In this document: one piece after another, positions 17,520 to 26,566 of the stretch
Layout: each line of letters opens with the position of its first letter
Position numbering within the stretch: the first letter of the stretch is position 1
Origin: CAILZL01 sp963748005
Lineage (GTDB): Bacteria > Pseudomonadota > Gammaproteobacteria > Steroidobacterales > Steroidobacteraceae
DNA length: 64,000 bases
Direction: 5' to 3'
Assembly: GCA_963748005.1 (NCBI GenBank)
Contig: CAVVHH010000002.1
Span: 3,286,001-3,350,000, forward strand
Translations under genes and position numbers: made by a program
Notes under the pieces: generated by a model
Databases searched by the model: none
The model's input: only the letters and a program-made list of their open reading frames with translations
What the model was told of the DNA's origin: nothing

Positions 17520-18722
17520 ATGAAAACGCGTATCTTGCTGTCGTTAGCGACTGTTTTGATTTCATCTGCTGTCTGCGCACAGCAGCCCGCACCCGGCATA
17601 CCCCCTCCGGGCTGGGCAATGTCAGGCTCAGCCCGTCAGGACTGGGTATCACCGGATCTGCACGCGGATCGTTCGGTCACGTTCCGGATTTCTGCACCCA
17701 CCGCTGCTGGCGTGACGCTGCGTTTTGCCAACAAGGACTACCCAATGGCGAAAGACCAAAAACATGCGGGGGTCTGGCAAACGACAGTCGGTCCGGTCGA
17801 ACCGGATATTTATAACTACTCCTTCGAGATCGGTGGTGCACGGGTCGAAAGCGACCAGCTGGAAGTCCCGGGTATCTCAGCGCCGCGTTACGACGAGCTT
17901 CGCGACGTGCCGCACGGCTCCATTGTGTTGCGTACTTACTCTTCGAAAATTCAGGGACGGCAGCGCAGCATGCGCGTCTATCTGCCACCGCAGTATCACA
18001 GCGAGCCGAACCGCAAGTTCCCGGTGCTGTATCTGTTCAATGGCCAGAACGAAGTGCAATGGACTACGGAAGGCAAGGTCAATGTGGTTCTCGACAATCT
18101 GATCGCTGACAAGAAAGCAGTACCCATGATCATCGTAATGCCGAACAACACCATCCACGGTGAGAATATTGCGCAACGTGCACCCTATGCCGCCAAAGCG
18201 ACGACACCCGAAGGACGTGTCGGCCTTGCCTCCAGCGCAGAAACAGTTGCCGTACTCGAAAAAGAACTACCGGGCGAAATCATGCCGATCATCGAGAAGG
18301 ACTATCGCGTGTATACCGATCGTGCCAATCGCGCCATTGCAGGTCTGTCCTTCGGTGGTGGCACCGCCTTTGGCGTGGGTATGCGCAATCTGCACCTGTT
18401 TGACTACGTGGGTGAGTTTGGCACCGGCACCTTCGGCGGCCTGGCGAACCCCACCAGCGGCTACGTGTCCTACCTCATTCCTTACGATCCGGAAAAGATT
18501 GCACCCGGCATTTACAAGAACCTGGTCAACCCGGCGACCAGGCCCAAGCTGTTCTACATGTCATGTGGCGAGCAGGATCCACGATTCTCGTCCCAGAAGG
18601 CGGCGTACGAAGACTTCAAGAAACATGGCATCGAACCTGTGTGGATGCCATTTCCGGGCGCGCACGAGTTCAAATTCTTCCGCCGCGCGATGGCGGACTA
18701 CGTGACCCGGATCTTCAAGTAA
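17520..18722 (+). CDS. Secreted esterase D/feruloyl-esterase-like protein with N-terminal E-set domain
   Basis: 400 residues. A Sec signal peptide ends at VCAQQ (20). Residues about 45-125 form a beta-sandwich of the glycogen-debranching/CBM48 E-set type (VTFRISAPTAAGVTLRF, VEPDIYNYSFEIGG), and residues about 145-400 an alpha/beta hydrolase of the esterase D family. The nucleophile is Ser277 in IAGLSFGGG and the catalytic His is in FPGAHEFKFF. This two-domain layout is typical of xylan-associated feruloyl esterases and related enterochelin-esterase-like proteins. It sits behind the four tandem hydrolases and ahead of a carboxylesterase, all on the same strand, consistent with stepwise de-esterification of one substrate in the periplasm. 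Confidence 0.85.
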   Translation: MKTRILLSLATVLISSAVCAQQPAPGIPPPGWAMSGSARQDWVSPDLHADRSVTFRISAPTAAGVTLRFANKDYPMAKDQKHAGVWQTTVGPVEPDIYNYSFEIGGARVESDQLEVPGISAPRYDELRDVPHGSIVLRTYSSKIQGRQRSMRVYLPPQYHSEPNRKFPVLYLFNGQNEVQWTTEGKVNVVLDNLIADKKAVPMIIVMPNNTIHGENIAQRAPYAAKATTPEGRVGLASSAETVAVLEKELPGEIMPIIEKDYRVYTDRANRAIAGLSFGGGTAFGVGMRNLHLFDYVGEFGTGTFGGLANPTSGYVSYLIPYDPEKIAPGIYKNLVNPATRPKLFYMSCGEQDPRFSSQKAAYEDFKKHGIEPVWMPFPGAHEFKFFRRAMADYVTRIFK

Positions 18723-18825
18723 TCGCGAAAGCAGAACGCTGAGCGGACTGTGATTCCAATCTGCTCAGCGCCATCTTTTCAAAGGATCAACTGATACGAC
18801 AATCGGCAGTTCAAAAGGAGCAAAC

Positions 18826-20523
18826 ATGTTTGCACACAGATTTATAGAGCCCGGGTTGACCTGGCGGCTTACCGTGCTATTGGGTTGCGGCGCTGTAGCT
18901 GCCGGACTTTCCATGATCGTTGCTCCCGCTGCTCTTGCTCAGGAATCGGCCGGGCCTGTGGTCACCATCACTGGCGGACAGGTGCAGGGTCGGCTCCTGC
19001 CCACGCCGGGCGGCGCGGTCTTCAAGGGCATCCCGTACGCGGCGCCGCCAGTGGGCGACCTGCGCTGGCGCGAAACCATGCCAGTGAAGTCGTGGAGCAG
19101 CGTGCTTCAGGCTGATGAATTCCGCCCCGGCTGCGGCCCTGGCCCCAGGGGAACGAACACTGCTGTAGAGGACTGCCTTTATCTCAATGTCTGGGCACCG
19201 CAGTGGCCTGCGAGCGCGACCAAGCTGCCGGTCATGTTCTGGATCCACGGCGGCGAACTCGCCGGTGGCTCAGGCACGCTGGAGCCCGGCTCTGAAAGTC
19301 TGGCGCGCCGTGGTGTGATCCTGGTCAGTGCGAATTACCGGGGTACGCTGCTGGGCATGATGGGGCATCCGGAACTCACGGCAGAGTCGCCGCACCATGC
19401 CTCCAGCAACTACCCGATCCTGGATGAGATCGCCGTGCTCAAGTGGATTCACGAGAACATCGGGAAATTCGGCGGCGATCCGAACAACGTGACTGTATTC
19501 GGTTTTTCAGGGGGCGCGCACGTCACTTCCATGTTGCTGTCATCACCGCAAACCAACGGTCTGATCCACCGCGCGATCATCCACAGCGGCTCACCTATGC
19601 AATCCGTCCGGCCCTATCTGACCCTGGCCGAGATGGAGAACATCGGCAAGGTCACGGCCGAGTTGCTGAAAGCGCCTGCCAAGGACCAGATCAAGTTCCT
19701 CAGGAGCCTGCCTGCCACCGATTTCGTGAATCTAATGCCGGCAGTCCGCACCAAGCTTCTTCAGGAACATGGCTACCAGGCATATGACGAGGGGACAGAC
19801 GGTTATGCGATCACTCAGCCGACGAACGAAGTCTGGCAAAACCACAAGGAATTGAAAATCCCGGTGATGATCGGCAACGCAGCAGTCGACTCGGGCTCTG
19901 CGCCGGCGGGAATTGGCAACCTGCCCGCCAACGCCACGCCGGAAGAGACCCTTGCGTGGCAGAAAATCCTGCTCGAGAAGTTCTACGCCATTGAGCCCGA
20001 CCTTCTGAAACGCGCGCTGCAGCTCTACGGCATCACTCCCGGACCGAATGGTGTTTCGACATATGCGCCGTACGGGCCACCCGCGCAGCAGCTGGGTACC
20101 GACCTCAATCATCGTTGCTCGGTCGGGATGTCGGTCGCCATGCACAGCGCCATTGCGCCTGCCTACGAATTCGAATTCTCGCGTACGACTTCCGGTCGTG
20201 CACCCGGACACGGCTCCGACATCCCCTATATCTTCGGTGTTGATAGCCTTCCGGACGCTGCCGCGCGACACTCGTCTGACGTCATGCAGCAGTACTGGAC
20301 GAACTTCGCCAAGACCGGCAATCCGAATGGCCCCGGTCTGCCGAAGTGGCCGCAGTATGATGCGACCAGGCCCTCCATGGAATTCACTCAGGATGGGCCG
20401 GTGTTGACGACCACGCCGCGTCAGGAGGTTTGTGCGCTGTACATCGAGAAGTACACCCGCGACCCCAAGCGTATGTCCACCGGCGCAGGCTTGCTGGTCC
20501 GCGGAGCGGGAGGCGCGATGTAG
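18826..20523 (+). CDS. Secreted type B carboxylesterase
   Basis: Carboxylesterase/lipase family (COesterase domain), 565 residues. The start follows AAAAGGAG. A signal peptide with core LLGCGAVAAGL ends near ALAQE (about 40). Family hallmarks are GIPYAAPPVGDLRW, EDCLYLNVWAP, the oxyanion hole WIHGGEL, the nucleophile Ser228 in VFGFSGGAH (the common GESAGG with Glu replaced by Phe), and the catalytic His in GHGSDIPYIFG. NFAKTGNPNGPGLPKWP near the C-terminus is typical. It closes the 11.7-20.5 kb hydrolase series and would act on ester bonds in the periplasm. A second, less similar member is at 43035. Confidence 0.9.
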   Translation: MFAHRFIEPGLTWRLTVLLGCGAVAAGLSMIVAPAALAQESAGPVVTITGGQVQGRLLPTPGGAVFKGIPYAAPPVGDLRWRETMPVKSWSSVLQADEFRPGCGPGPRGTNTAVEDCLYLNVWAPQWPASATKLPVMFWIHGGELAGGSGTLEPGSESLARRGVILVSANYRGTLLGMMGHPELTAESPHHASSNYPILDEIAVLKWIHENIGKFGGDPNNVTVFGFSGGAHVTSMLLSSPQTNGLIHRAIIHSGSPMQSVRPYLTLAEMENIGKVTAELLKAPAKDQIKFLRSLPATDFVNLMPAVRTKLLQEHGYQAYDEGTDGYAITQPTNEVWQNHKELKIPVMIGNAAVDSGSAPAGIGNLPANATPEETLAWQKILLEKFYAIEPDLLKRALQLYGITPGPNGVSTYAPYGPPAQQLGTDLNHRCSVGMSVAMHSAIAPAYEFEFSRTTSGRAPGHGSDIPYIFGVDSLPDAAARHSSDVMQQYWTNFAKTGNPNGPGLPKWPQYDATRPSMEFTQDGPVLTTTPRQEVCALYIEKYTRDPKRMSTGAGLLVRGAGGAM

Positions 20524-20925
20524 TAATTGTCCTGGGAACAGCATGGTGTTGGCTGCGACGGTCCTGGCGAGCACCTGAAATGAATGTAGCGATCGATGAA
20601 GACCGATTTGTTCCGCACGACGCTGGTGATATTCGTAATCGCCAATATCATGCGTCTTGGCACGAACCGGAAGTTGGCGGCACCTTCTCACGCACTGCAT
20701 GGTGGTTGCTGCTTCAATGCGGATCATAATCGGGACGAATGGAGTATCTTCTATGGAGGCTGAGTATCATGGGTACAAGAACGCAAATATCTGATTGCGG
20801 TAATCATCATTGTGGATGACCGGGTTTGCGCCTCGCCAGATCAACAGTTTTCTAATGAACAAAATAACTGCGCAACGACTCGTCCCAGGCGGTCAAGATT
20901 CCAATGGCTTGATGGAGTAGAGAAA
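20524..20925. other. Gene-free gap between carboxylesterase and GntR gene
   Basis: About 400 bp. I see no supported gene, strong terminator or copy of the dyad operator here. The frame of the downstream GntR gene is open back to 20812, but its upstream part lacks a ribosome binding site and a recognisable domain. Confidence 0.5.
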
Positions 20926-21636
20926 TTGCCAAAAAACGTTTCAAATAAAAAACCGGACACATTGCCACGCGCAACGTCCGCAGCCGGACTTCCAGGTACC
21001 ATTATCGACGTCATCCGTCGTGGGATCCTGGCAAACGAGCTCGTGCCTGGACAGAGACTCATCGAGGTTGAACTCGCTAAACTGTTCGGGGCAAGTCGTA
21101 GTACCGTCCGTTCTGCATTGACTGACCTCGTTCATGACGGATTGGTAGAACGCATTGCCAACCAGGGCGCTCGAGTGCGCGCGGTCGGCCTTGAGGAAGC
21201 CCTGCAAATTGTTGAGGTCCGCATGGCCATTGAAAGCCTTTGTGCTGCCAAAGCTGCCGAAAAGATCACTGACAAAGACATCGTTACCTTGCGTAACCTC
21301 GGCAAGCAGTTAAAGGATCTTGATCAAATAGGCGACGTCACTGGCTTTGTGAAGATTCCAAACCAGATTTTTGAAACTGTGACGCGTATTGCCGACCTGC
21401 CAATTGCCAATGATGTGCTGGCACGCTTAAGAGCCCGCAACGCCTGTCACCGATACCAACTGACGTATCATCTGGGACGGGTGAAAGCCTCGCTTCCTTT
21501 CTGGATTGAACGCATCGAAGCAATCTGCAAGCGCGATCCGGAGGCTGCTCGACGTGCGGTGCAGCGCCACTCAGAAAACGTGCAAAAAGCGATGAGAGAC
21601 TCGGCACCGGAAGATAGCCCATTTGCCAGCATCTAA
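20926..21636 (+). CDS. GntR-family transcriptional regulator, FCD subfamily
   Basis: DNA-binding repressor or activator with an N-terminal winged helix (about residues 20-85: IIDVIRRGILANELVPGQRL, ASRSTVRSALTDLVHDGLVE) and a C-terminal all-helical FCD ligand domain. I prefer the TTG at 20926, which has GGAG 8 nt upstream, giving 236 residues; a GTG at 20812 would add 38 residues without a ribosome binding site. The metal-binding Asp/His pattern of FCD domains is only partly kept (NQIF where DxxFH is usual; a late RHSENV His is present). It is the only GntR regulator in the island and the obvious candidate for the repeated 18-bp dyad, but that link is inference. Confidence 0.85.
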   Translation: MPKNVSNKKPDTLPRATSAAGLPGTIIDVIRRGILANELVPGQRLIEVELAKLFGASRSTVRSALTDLVHDGLVERIANQGARVRAVGLEEALQIVEVRMAIESLCAAKAAEKITDKDIVTLRNLGKQLKDLDQIGDVTGFVKIPNQIFETVTRIADLPIANDVLARLRARNACHRYQLTYHLGRVKASLPFWIERIEAICKRDPEAARRAVQRHSENVQKAMRDSAPEDSPFASI

Positions 21637-21795
21637 CCGATATCAACGCTGGTAGCGGTATGGTGTTTCGACTCCAGCCGGTTCAACTGGCAATCTCCCG
21701 CACCGACCAATGGTCCCGGAACCGCAATCGCCTGATCTTCACCCGTCAATTAAATTTCCTGTGATCCTCAACAAGCCACGGCTTGTTCGTGTGCA

Positions 21796-23016
21796 CTAAC
21801 CGCCAGGGTCGCGGTTCGATTCCACTATCCATGTCGAGAGCAATGCGCATGCCAGACCGCTGGCAACAGTTGCGCCGCGCAAGCCTATTTGTTGTGCAGC
21901 AACGCCGACTATTGCGCTACCGACGCTGGGACCCGCGACAATTGTCACTCCCCATAAGCCGAGTACGCGAGCGCGGAAAGACTCGTCAATCGACTTTTGC
22001 AGCAGCACTTGTAAACCCACACCACTAATCACGCCGGTGGTGCCCAACACTGCCACTGCGCAAATCGCAAACCAGTAGCTCGGCACTGCCCCTAACGCAA
22101 TGACGATCAAGCCAACCCACATGGCATTGCGACGCGCGACTGCTGGTAGCCAGTCCGCATTTCCCATTCTCGATAGAAGTATTCCACCCATGATGGCGCC
22201 AAGCCCGCTCGCCGTTGTCAGGATCGCAAGTCCGGCACTCCCACGCTGATACAAGCCTCCGGCGAAAGCAGGTAGTAACTCGACTACACCGCGACCAAAT
22301 ACAGAAATTACCACCGATAACAGCATCAGTTCCCTAACGAATACGTGGCCGGCGGTATATCGCACGCCGGCGACAAAGTCGTCCACAAAGCCATTAACCG
22401 GTTGGCGATGAGTGCCGCGTATGTCGATGAGCGCGAGCGCCGCGATGAGCGCGACATAGGAAATGGCGTTAATCGCAAAAGTGGCCGCAACGCCGATTGA
22501 AGCAATGGTGATACCGGCCAGCGCCGGGCCAAGTGATCGAGCCATGTTGTACAGCATGGAATTGGTCGCGATTGCCGCGGCAAGCCGCTCAGGCGGCACC
22601 ACCTGGTTTACCAAAGAAAGGCGTAACGGATGGTACGCGCTGTTCGCGATTCCGAGCAGCACTGAGAATCCAAATAGTCGCCCAATGGTCAGCGAACCAT
22701 GAGCCGCCACCAGATAGAGAGCGACCGCTATGGCCGTCAGTATGCAGTTGGTGATGATTGCGTAACGCTTCGCATGAAATCGATCAATCAAACTTCCGAA
22801 CAGCGGCGAAAATAATATGAGCGGAAGGAACTGACCCAGCGAAATCAGTCCCACCCAGAATTCTGAATGAGACAGGTCCCACGATAGCCAGCCCACACCC
22901 ACGCGTTGCGCCCACATGCCAAGCGAAGAAATCGTGTTTCCAAGTGCATACAAGCCATAGTTGCGGTGACTGAAGATGCTGAAGTGAGAATCAGAATAGC
23001 TCATGCTGGATGACAT
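21796..23016 (-). CDS. MFS transporter (EntS-like)
   Basis: Major facilitator protein of 406 residues with about 12 hydrophobic segments. Recognisable features are FRNYGLYALGNTISSLG-like residues at the N-terminus (here HRNYGLYALGNTISSLGMW), the loop 2-3 motif GSLIDRFHAKR, and a second-half LTTASGLGAIMGGILLSRMG. This layout matches the MFS_3 group, which includes enterobactin exporter EntS and many uncharacterised permeases. It is convergent with the GntR gene (159 bp between stops). It probably exports or imports a small molecule; nothing in the sequence fixes the substrate. Confidence 0.85.
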   Translation of the reverse strand: MSSSMSYSDSHFSIFSHRNYGLYALGNTISSLGMWAQRVGVGWLSWDLSHSEFWVGLISLGQFLPLILFSPLFGSLIDRFHAKRYAIITNCILTAIAVALYLVAAHGSLTIGRLFGFSVLLGIANSAYHPLRLSLVNQVVPPERLAAAIATNSMLYNMARSLGPALAGITIASIGVAATFAINAISYVALIAALALIDIRGTHRQPVNGFVDDFVAGVRYTAGHVFVRELMLLSVVISVFGRGVVELLPAFAGGLYQRGSAGLAILTTASGLGAIMGGILLSRMGNADWLPAVARRNAMWVGLIVIALGAVPSYWFAICAVAVLGTTGVISGVGLQVLLQKSIDESFRARVLGLWGVTIVAGPSVGSAIVGVAAQQIGLRGATVASGLACALLSTWIVESNRDPGG

Positions 23017-23616
23017 CCGTTCGTCATCTGCAATTTACGGAACATAAGGGAACTCATGCCGTTCGAACAGGAAACACAACGCAACATGTGCTGTCATCTT
23101 CGCGCTCACAACAGATACACCGGCAATTCATCTGGATGTTTCCCGCAACAAAAAGGTAGGTGTGTAACGAAGTCATTCGTGGCCAGAGGCCACAAACGCA
23201 CAGTCAGGCACAGACCTGGACCAAGGTGCAAAACTGCAAACTGGGATAGTTGATGCGCCTTTAGTTCCGCGCTGCTCAGGATAGTGAAGCGATCACCTGT
23301 TCTGTATCAGTCGCATCGGCATCAGTCAGCATACCCCCGAAACCGTTATGCACTGCACGTGTGGTCCATAGACGCGGGCTTGTTGCCGATGCACTGACGT
23401 GATGACTGCTCATTTGCAGTTCAATTCAGCAGGCAAGAAATGCTGTATCAGATTCAAGGTCAATCAAATGTGCTTCAACTCGACAGCATGCATTCTTCCG
23501 TTCCACCCGTCGATGCGCACAGCGTCAAAACCATTGTCACCACCGCTGGCGATGACATCGAAAGTTTGCATCTCAACTGCCCCGCAGTTCTGGTACGTCC
23601 TGAACAAGTCAGCCGC
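23017..23616. other. 600-bp gap without a convincing gene
   Basis: No recognisable family is encoded. On the minus strand short open stretches end at about 23464 (ending RMHAVELKHI) and 23285 (containing NGFGGMLTDADATDTEQ). They look like possible decayed coding sequence but match nothing I can name. Start codons at 23056 and 23440 on the plus strand open small frames without ribosome binding sites or domains. I treat the region as intergenic or degraded. Confidence 0.35.
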
Positions 23617-24891
23617 TCAGGCCGAAAGGCTCATCATTCCCACCCACAACTGCTGCGCTTCCTTGTTCGGCAACTCGACATCGTACCTGCGCACGAAAGT
23701 CAGGCGCCCGTCCGCAGCAATCCGGTACACGTGCAAGGCAGCGGGCACACGGCGGACGCTGTCGCCTTCACGCACCAGCATGTCGACTCCTGAAGCGGCC
23801 ACCAGCAAGCGTCCGGTGGGATCGATACTGAAAGTTCGGAAATAAAAGCCATGCGCCTCGGCGGACTGTATCAAGGTCGGTTCGCCGGTTTCTGGATTGA
23901 TCGAGAACACAGCAATGGTGTTCTCCCCACCGCCAAACACCTCCTGGCCATTGAACTTCACTGTACCTCTGGCGCGATTCGCAACGTAAACCACATGGCC
24001 CTGCTGGTGCACGTGAATGGCAGCGGCGAGCTGCGAAGCAATACCCGAAACATCGCCGACAGTGGTTTTGCTGATGTAACTGGGCTCGGGTGCAAGGCTG
24101 TCGCCTTGCATCATATGCATGTGCAACTGGTTCTGGCGCTCGATGGACAGGTATACCCAGGGCCTGGTCGGATGAAAGTCCAGATGGCGCGGCCCATATC
24201 CCAGACCGCCTCGCCCGCCTACTTGCAGGTTGGCAAGCGGCGTTAATTGCCCATCGTTGAATTTGAAGATTTTGAGAGCACCTGGATCTTCAGGCTTGGT
24301 GGCTGTCGCACTGACGCCGCGCGTCACCAGGATGACTGAACGGTTACCTGGAGTAGTGCGAATCTGATGGGGGAATATGCCCATATCAAGTTTGGCGTTT
24401 TGTACTACCTCCGGGCCGAGCGTGCCGTCGGCATTGATTCTATGGATGGTCAGATTAGCCGGGCTGCTGTAGCAAGTCAGCGCATAGTTGCCGGTTGCAT
24501 CCACACTATTGTTAATGGGGCGCGCCGTCAGCGCCTGCGGTTCACCATGCAACGCGAGCGCTCCATCAGTACCGACACGCAATGCACACAGCCGGTTCAT
24601 CTTGCCGGCACCGGGCGCGCTGCCACCGCCAACATCGCTGGTCGAAGCATACACATATCGATGTGACGGATGCACCCATGCATATTGCACGAAAGACGGC
24701 AGCATCACCGACTCCCGCTGCGTCAGTGTGGCGGATTCGACGTCGACTTCATACCGAGTCATTTTGTCGTCGATGGCGTTATAGAGCACGGTTCGCCCGC
24801 CAGGACCCGATCGTCCGCCAACGGCACTACATCCTGTTGCAACAGCTGCAGCGGTGCTTGCCAGCGCCATATTAAAAATTCGTCGATTCAT
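23617..24891 (-). CDS. Beta-propeller lipoprotein, lactonase (6-phosphogluconolactonase-like) family
   Basis: 424 residues. A lipoprotein signal with lipobox VATGC (Cys21) anchors it in the envelope. The body is a seven-bladed propeller of the Pgl/YbhE lactonase family, seen in repeated strands such as QYAWVHPSHRYVYAST, GPRHLDFHPTRPWVYLS, HVVYVANRARGTV and FRTFSIDPTGRLLVAAS. Cytoplasmic relatives hydrolyse 6-phosphogluconolactone; exported ones in catabolic clusters more likely open sugar or aromatic lactones. A second, unanchored member is at 32027. It is divergent from the TIM-barrel gene at 25435, with operator candidates in the shared 543-bp spacer. Confidence 0.87.
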   Translation of the reverse strand: MNRRIFNMALASTAAAVATGCSAVGGRSGPGGRTVLYNAIDDKMTRYEVDVESATLTQRESVMLPSFVQYAWVHPSHRYVYASTSDVGGGSAPGAGKMNRLCALRVGTDGALALHGEPQALTARPINNSVDATGNYALTCYSSPANLTIHRINADGTLGPEVVQNAKLDMGIFPHQIRTTPGNRSVILVTRGVSATATKPEDPGALKIFKFNDGQLTPLANLQVGGRGGLGYGPRHLDFHPTRPWVYLSIERQNQLHMHMMQGDSLAPEPSYISKTTVGDVSGIASQLAAAIHVHQQGHVVYVANRARGTVKFNGQEVFGGGENTIAVFSINPETGEPTLIQSAEAHGFYFRTFSIDPTGRLLVAASGVDMLVREGDSVRRVPAALHVYRIAADGRLTFVRRYDVELPNKEAQQLWVGMMSLSA

Positions 24892-25010
24892 CTTTATTCT
24901 CCCAAGCCAAGGTGAGCGCTCGCAATCAGTCGGCGGGCACAGGTTCGGTGCTCAACAGTACGCCCCTGGCGATTATTCGGATGGACGAGCGCGCAATCAC
25001 CATGCCGCAC

Positions 25011-25028
25011 GTTAACAAGATTGTTGAC
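25011..25028. promoter_or_regulatory. Dyad operator candidate, site 2
   Basis: GTTAACAAGATTGTTGAC is a near-perfect inverted repeat (GTTAACA / TGTTGAC, 4-nt spacer), 120 bp upstream of the beta-propeller lipoprotein gene. Confidence 0.65.
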
Positions 25029-25310
25029 AAAAAAGCAAGTTCCGGAAGTTGGGCTTTCTGGCGGACGTTTCGCGCAAGACGGGAGTCTCTGCATTGCGTG
25101 CGACAAACATCGCGGGCGCTCGTGAGCCGTTTTGCGTAGCCCTTTGTAAAATCGCTTCAAGGACTGCCACCTTGCGCTGGACTGTTGATTCCCGGAGCAA
25201 TGATGTCCCAAATAGATCCCGATCTCACCGGAAAAATCAGTCAGCGACTCGCTACTTTTCGAGGCCGAAGCCCGGCCAAACAGGGGTGACAGTAATTGTC
25301 AGTACAAAAT

Positions 25311-25328
25311 GTTCACAATATTGTTGTC
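25311..25328. promoter_or_regulatory. Dyad operator candidate, site 3
   Basis: GTTCACAATATTGTTGTC has the same half-site spacing and ATAT centre as site 1 and lies about 107 bp upstream of the TIM-barrel gene start. Confidence 0.6.
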
Positions 25329-25434
25329 TATTGCTGTCTGGTTGAGTAATATTGCCCAATCAGAAGAGGTCGGGCCTGCTTCGACCACACCACAATCTGT
25401 TCCCACTCATTCGACGGCGGACATCGGGGGCAAT

Positions 25435-26475
25435 ATGAACATCACGCGTCGCGACACTCTCGTCATGGCAGGCAGCGCAGTCGCAGCAACGTTGTTGCCG
25501 AGCCACCGCGGCAACGCTGCTGCGCCCGCGCGCCCCGCTGTGTCGCTTTTCTCGAGACATTTGAACTGGGCCAGCATGGAAGAAGCTGTCGACGTAGCGG
25601 CAAGCGCAGGATTCGGCGGTATCGCCTGGGCCGTGCGGCCCGGATCGCACGTATTGCCGGAGAATGTGGCGCGTGATCTGCCGCGCGCCGTCGAGCTCAC
25701 CCAACGCGCCGGGCTGGGCACGCCACACATAGTCACCGCCATAAGCGACACCGATTCGCCCCATGCCGAAGCGATCATCGAAACAGCGACTGGCCTCGGC
25801 ATCCAGTATTACCGAGCGGGGGCCGATGACAATAACTACACCGCCGACGTCAATGCACAACTGGAGGTGCTGCGACAGCGAGCGGCTCGACTCGTGCGAC
25901 TCAATGAACGTTACGGTGCCACCGGGCTGTACCATACGCACGAGTGGCTGAAGGGTGGCGCCGTCTGGGAAACCTGGCTGGCGTTGCGCGATTTCGATCC
26001 GGAACGGTTCGCGATCAACTTTGACACCGGCTATGGCGTTGCCAGCACCGGCACCAGTTGGCAAGCAGCGATACGCTTTGCACGGCGACATATACGATTC
26101 CTTTCGTTCAAGGATTTTCGCTGGAAACAGCAGACTCAAAATGGGCGTGCAGAAGCGGTTCCGGAAGTCTGCCGACCCGGAGAAGGCATCGTCCAGTTTC
26201 ATGAAATGCTGAGCTACTTCCAGTCCACCGGTTTCAACGGCCCCGTGGAAGTCCAATTTGAATATCCGGTTGCCGTGCCCGGTCAATCAGCTCCCATCAG
26301 TCTCATGGCATACAACGTGGGCAAGTGGAAACTGCAGATGCCCAAGGCGGACTACGTCGCATTGCTGAAGCGCGATGTGGATTTTTACGCCGGGCTGCTG
26401 CGGGAAACGGGTCTGGCGCCTGAGCGCGGCATTATTGCGCGCGGCACGCCCCAGGTGCCGGCAACCAGCCGATAG
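25435..26475 (+). CDS. Tat-exported sugar phosphate isomerase/epimerase-like TIM-barrel protein
   Basis: 346 residues from the ATG at 25435, preceded by CGGGGGC; the frame is open 126 bp upstream but without a ribosome binding site. The twin-arginine signal TRRDTLVMAGSAVAA spans residues 4-18. The mature part is an AP-endonuclease-2-type TIM barrel: SRHLNWASMEEAVDVAASAGFGG (strand 1), GLYHTHEW, FAINFDTGYG, IRFLSFKDFRW and GPVEVQFEYP supply the His, Asp and Glu ligands expected of a divalent metal site. Members of this fold isomerise sugars or, in C-glycoside deglycosidases and 3-keto-glycoside lyases, cleave oxidised glycosides. Together with the DUF1080 proteins in this island, a glycoside-processing role is plausible. 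Confidence 0.85.
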   Translation: MNITRRDTLVMAGSAVAATLLPSHRGNAAAPARPAVSLFSRHLNWASMEEAVDVAASAGFGGIAWAVRPGSHVLPENVARDLPRAVELTQRAGLGTPHIVTAISDTDSPHAEAIIETATGLGIQYYRAGADDNNYTADVNAQLEVLRQRAARLVRLNERYGATGLYHTHEWLKGGAVWETWLALRDFDPERFAINFDTGYGVASTGTSWQAAIRFARRHIRFLSFKDFRWKQQTQNGRAEAVPEVCRPGEGIVQFHEMLSYFQSTGFNGPVEVQFEYPVAVPGQSAPISLMAYNVGKWKLQMPKADYVALLKRDVDFYAGLLRETGLAPERGIIARGTPQVPATSR

Positions 26476-26566
26476 CCACACGGACGCCGGCTACCTCTAG
26501 TACTGGGCTGAGCCACTGCCTTAGCCAAAAATTCAGCATCCGCATCATGTCCCTGGAGTGAAAATC

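Larger units (their letters stand above)
24892..25434. other. Divergent intergenic region with two dyads and a 28-codon ORF
   Basis: This spacer separates the beta-propeller gene (minus) and the TIM-barrel gene (plus). It holds dyad sites at 25011-25028 and 25311-25328. Between them an ATG at 25203, preceded by CGGAGCA, opens a 28-residue frame ending at 25289 (MSQIDPDLTGKISQRL...). It matches nothing I know and may be a truncated gene start or a leader peptide. Confidence 0.4.

Noticed and set aside
20812..20925. GTG start at 20812 for the GntR regulator
   Set aside because: No ribosome binding site, and the added 38 residues are outside the winged-helix domain. TTG 20926 has GGAG at good spacing.
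21810..21832. Sequence GGTTCGATTCC resembling a tRNA T-arm
   Set aside because: It lies in the 3' end of the MFS gene, and no acceptor, D or anticodon arms can be built around it.
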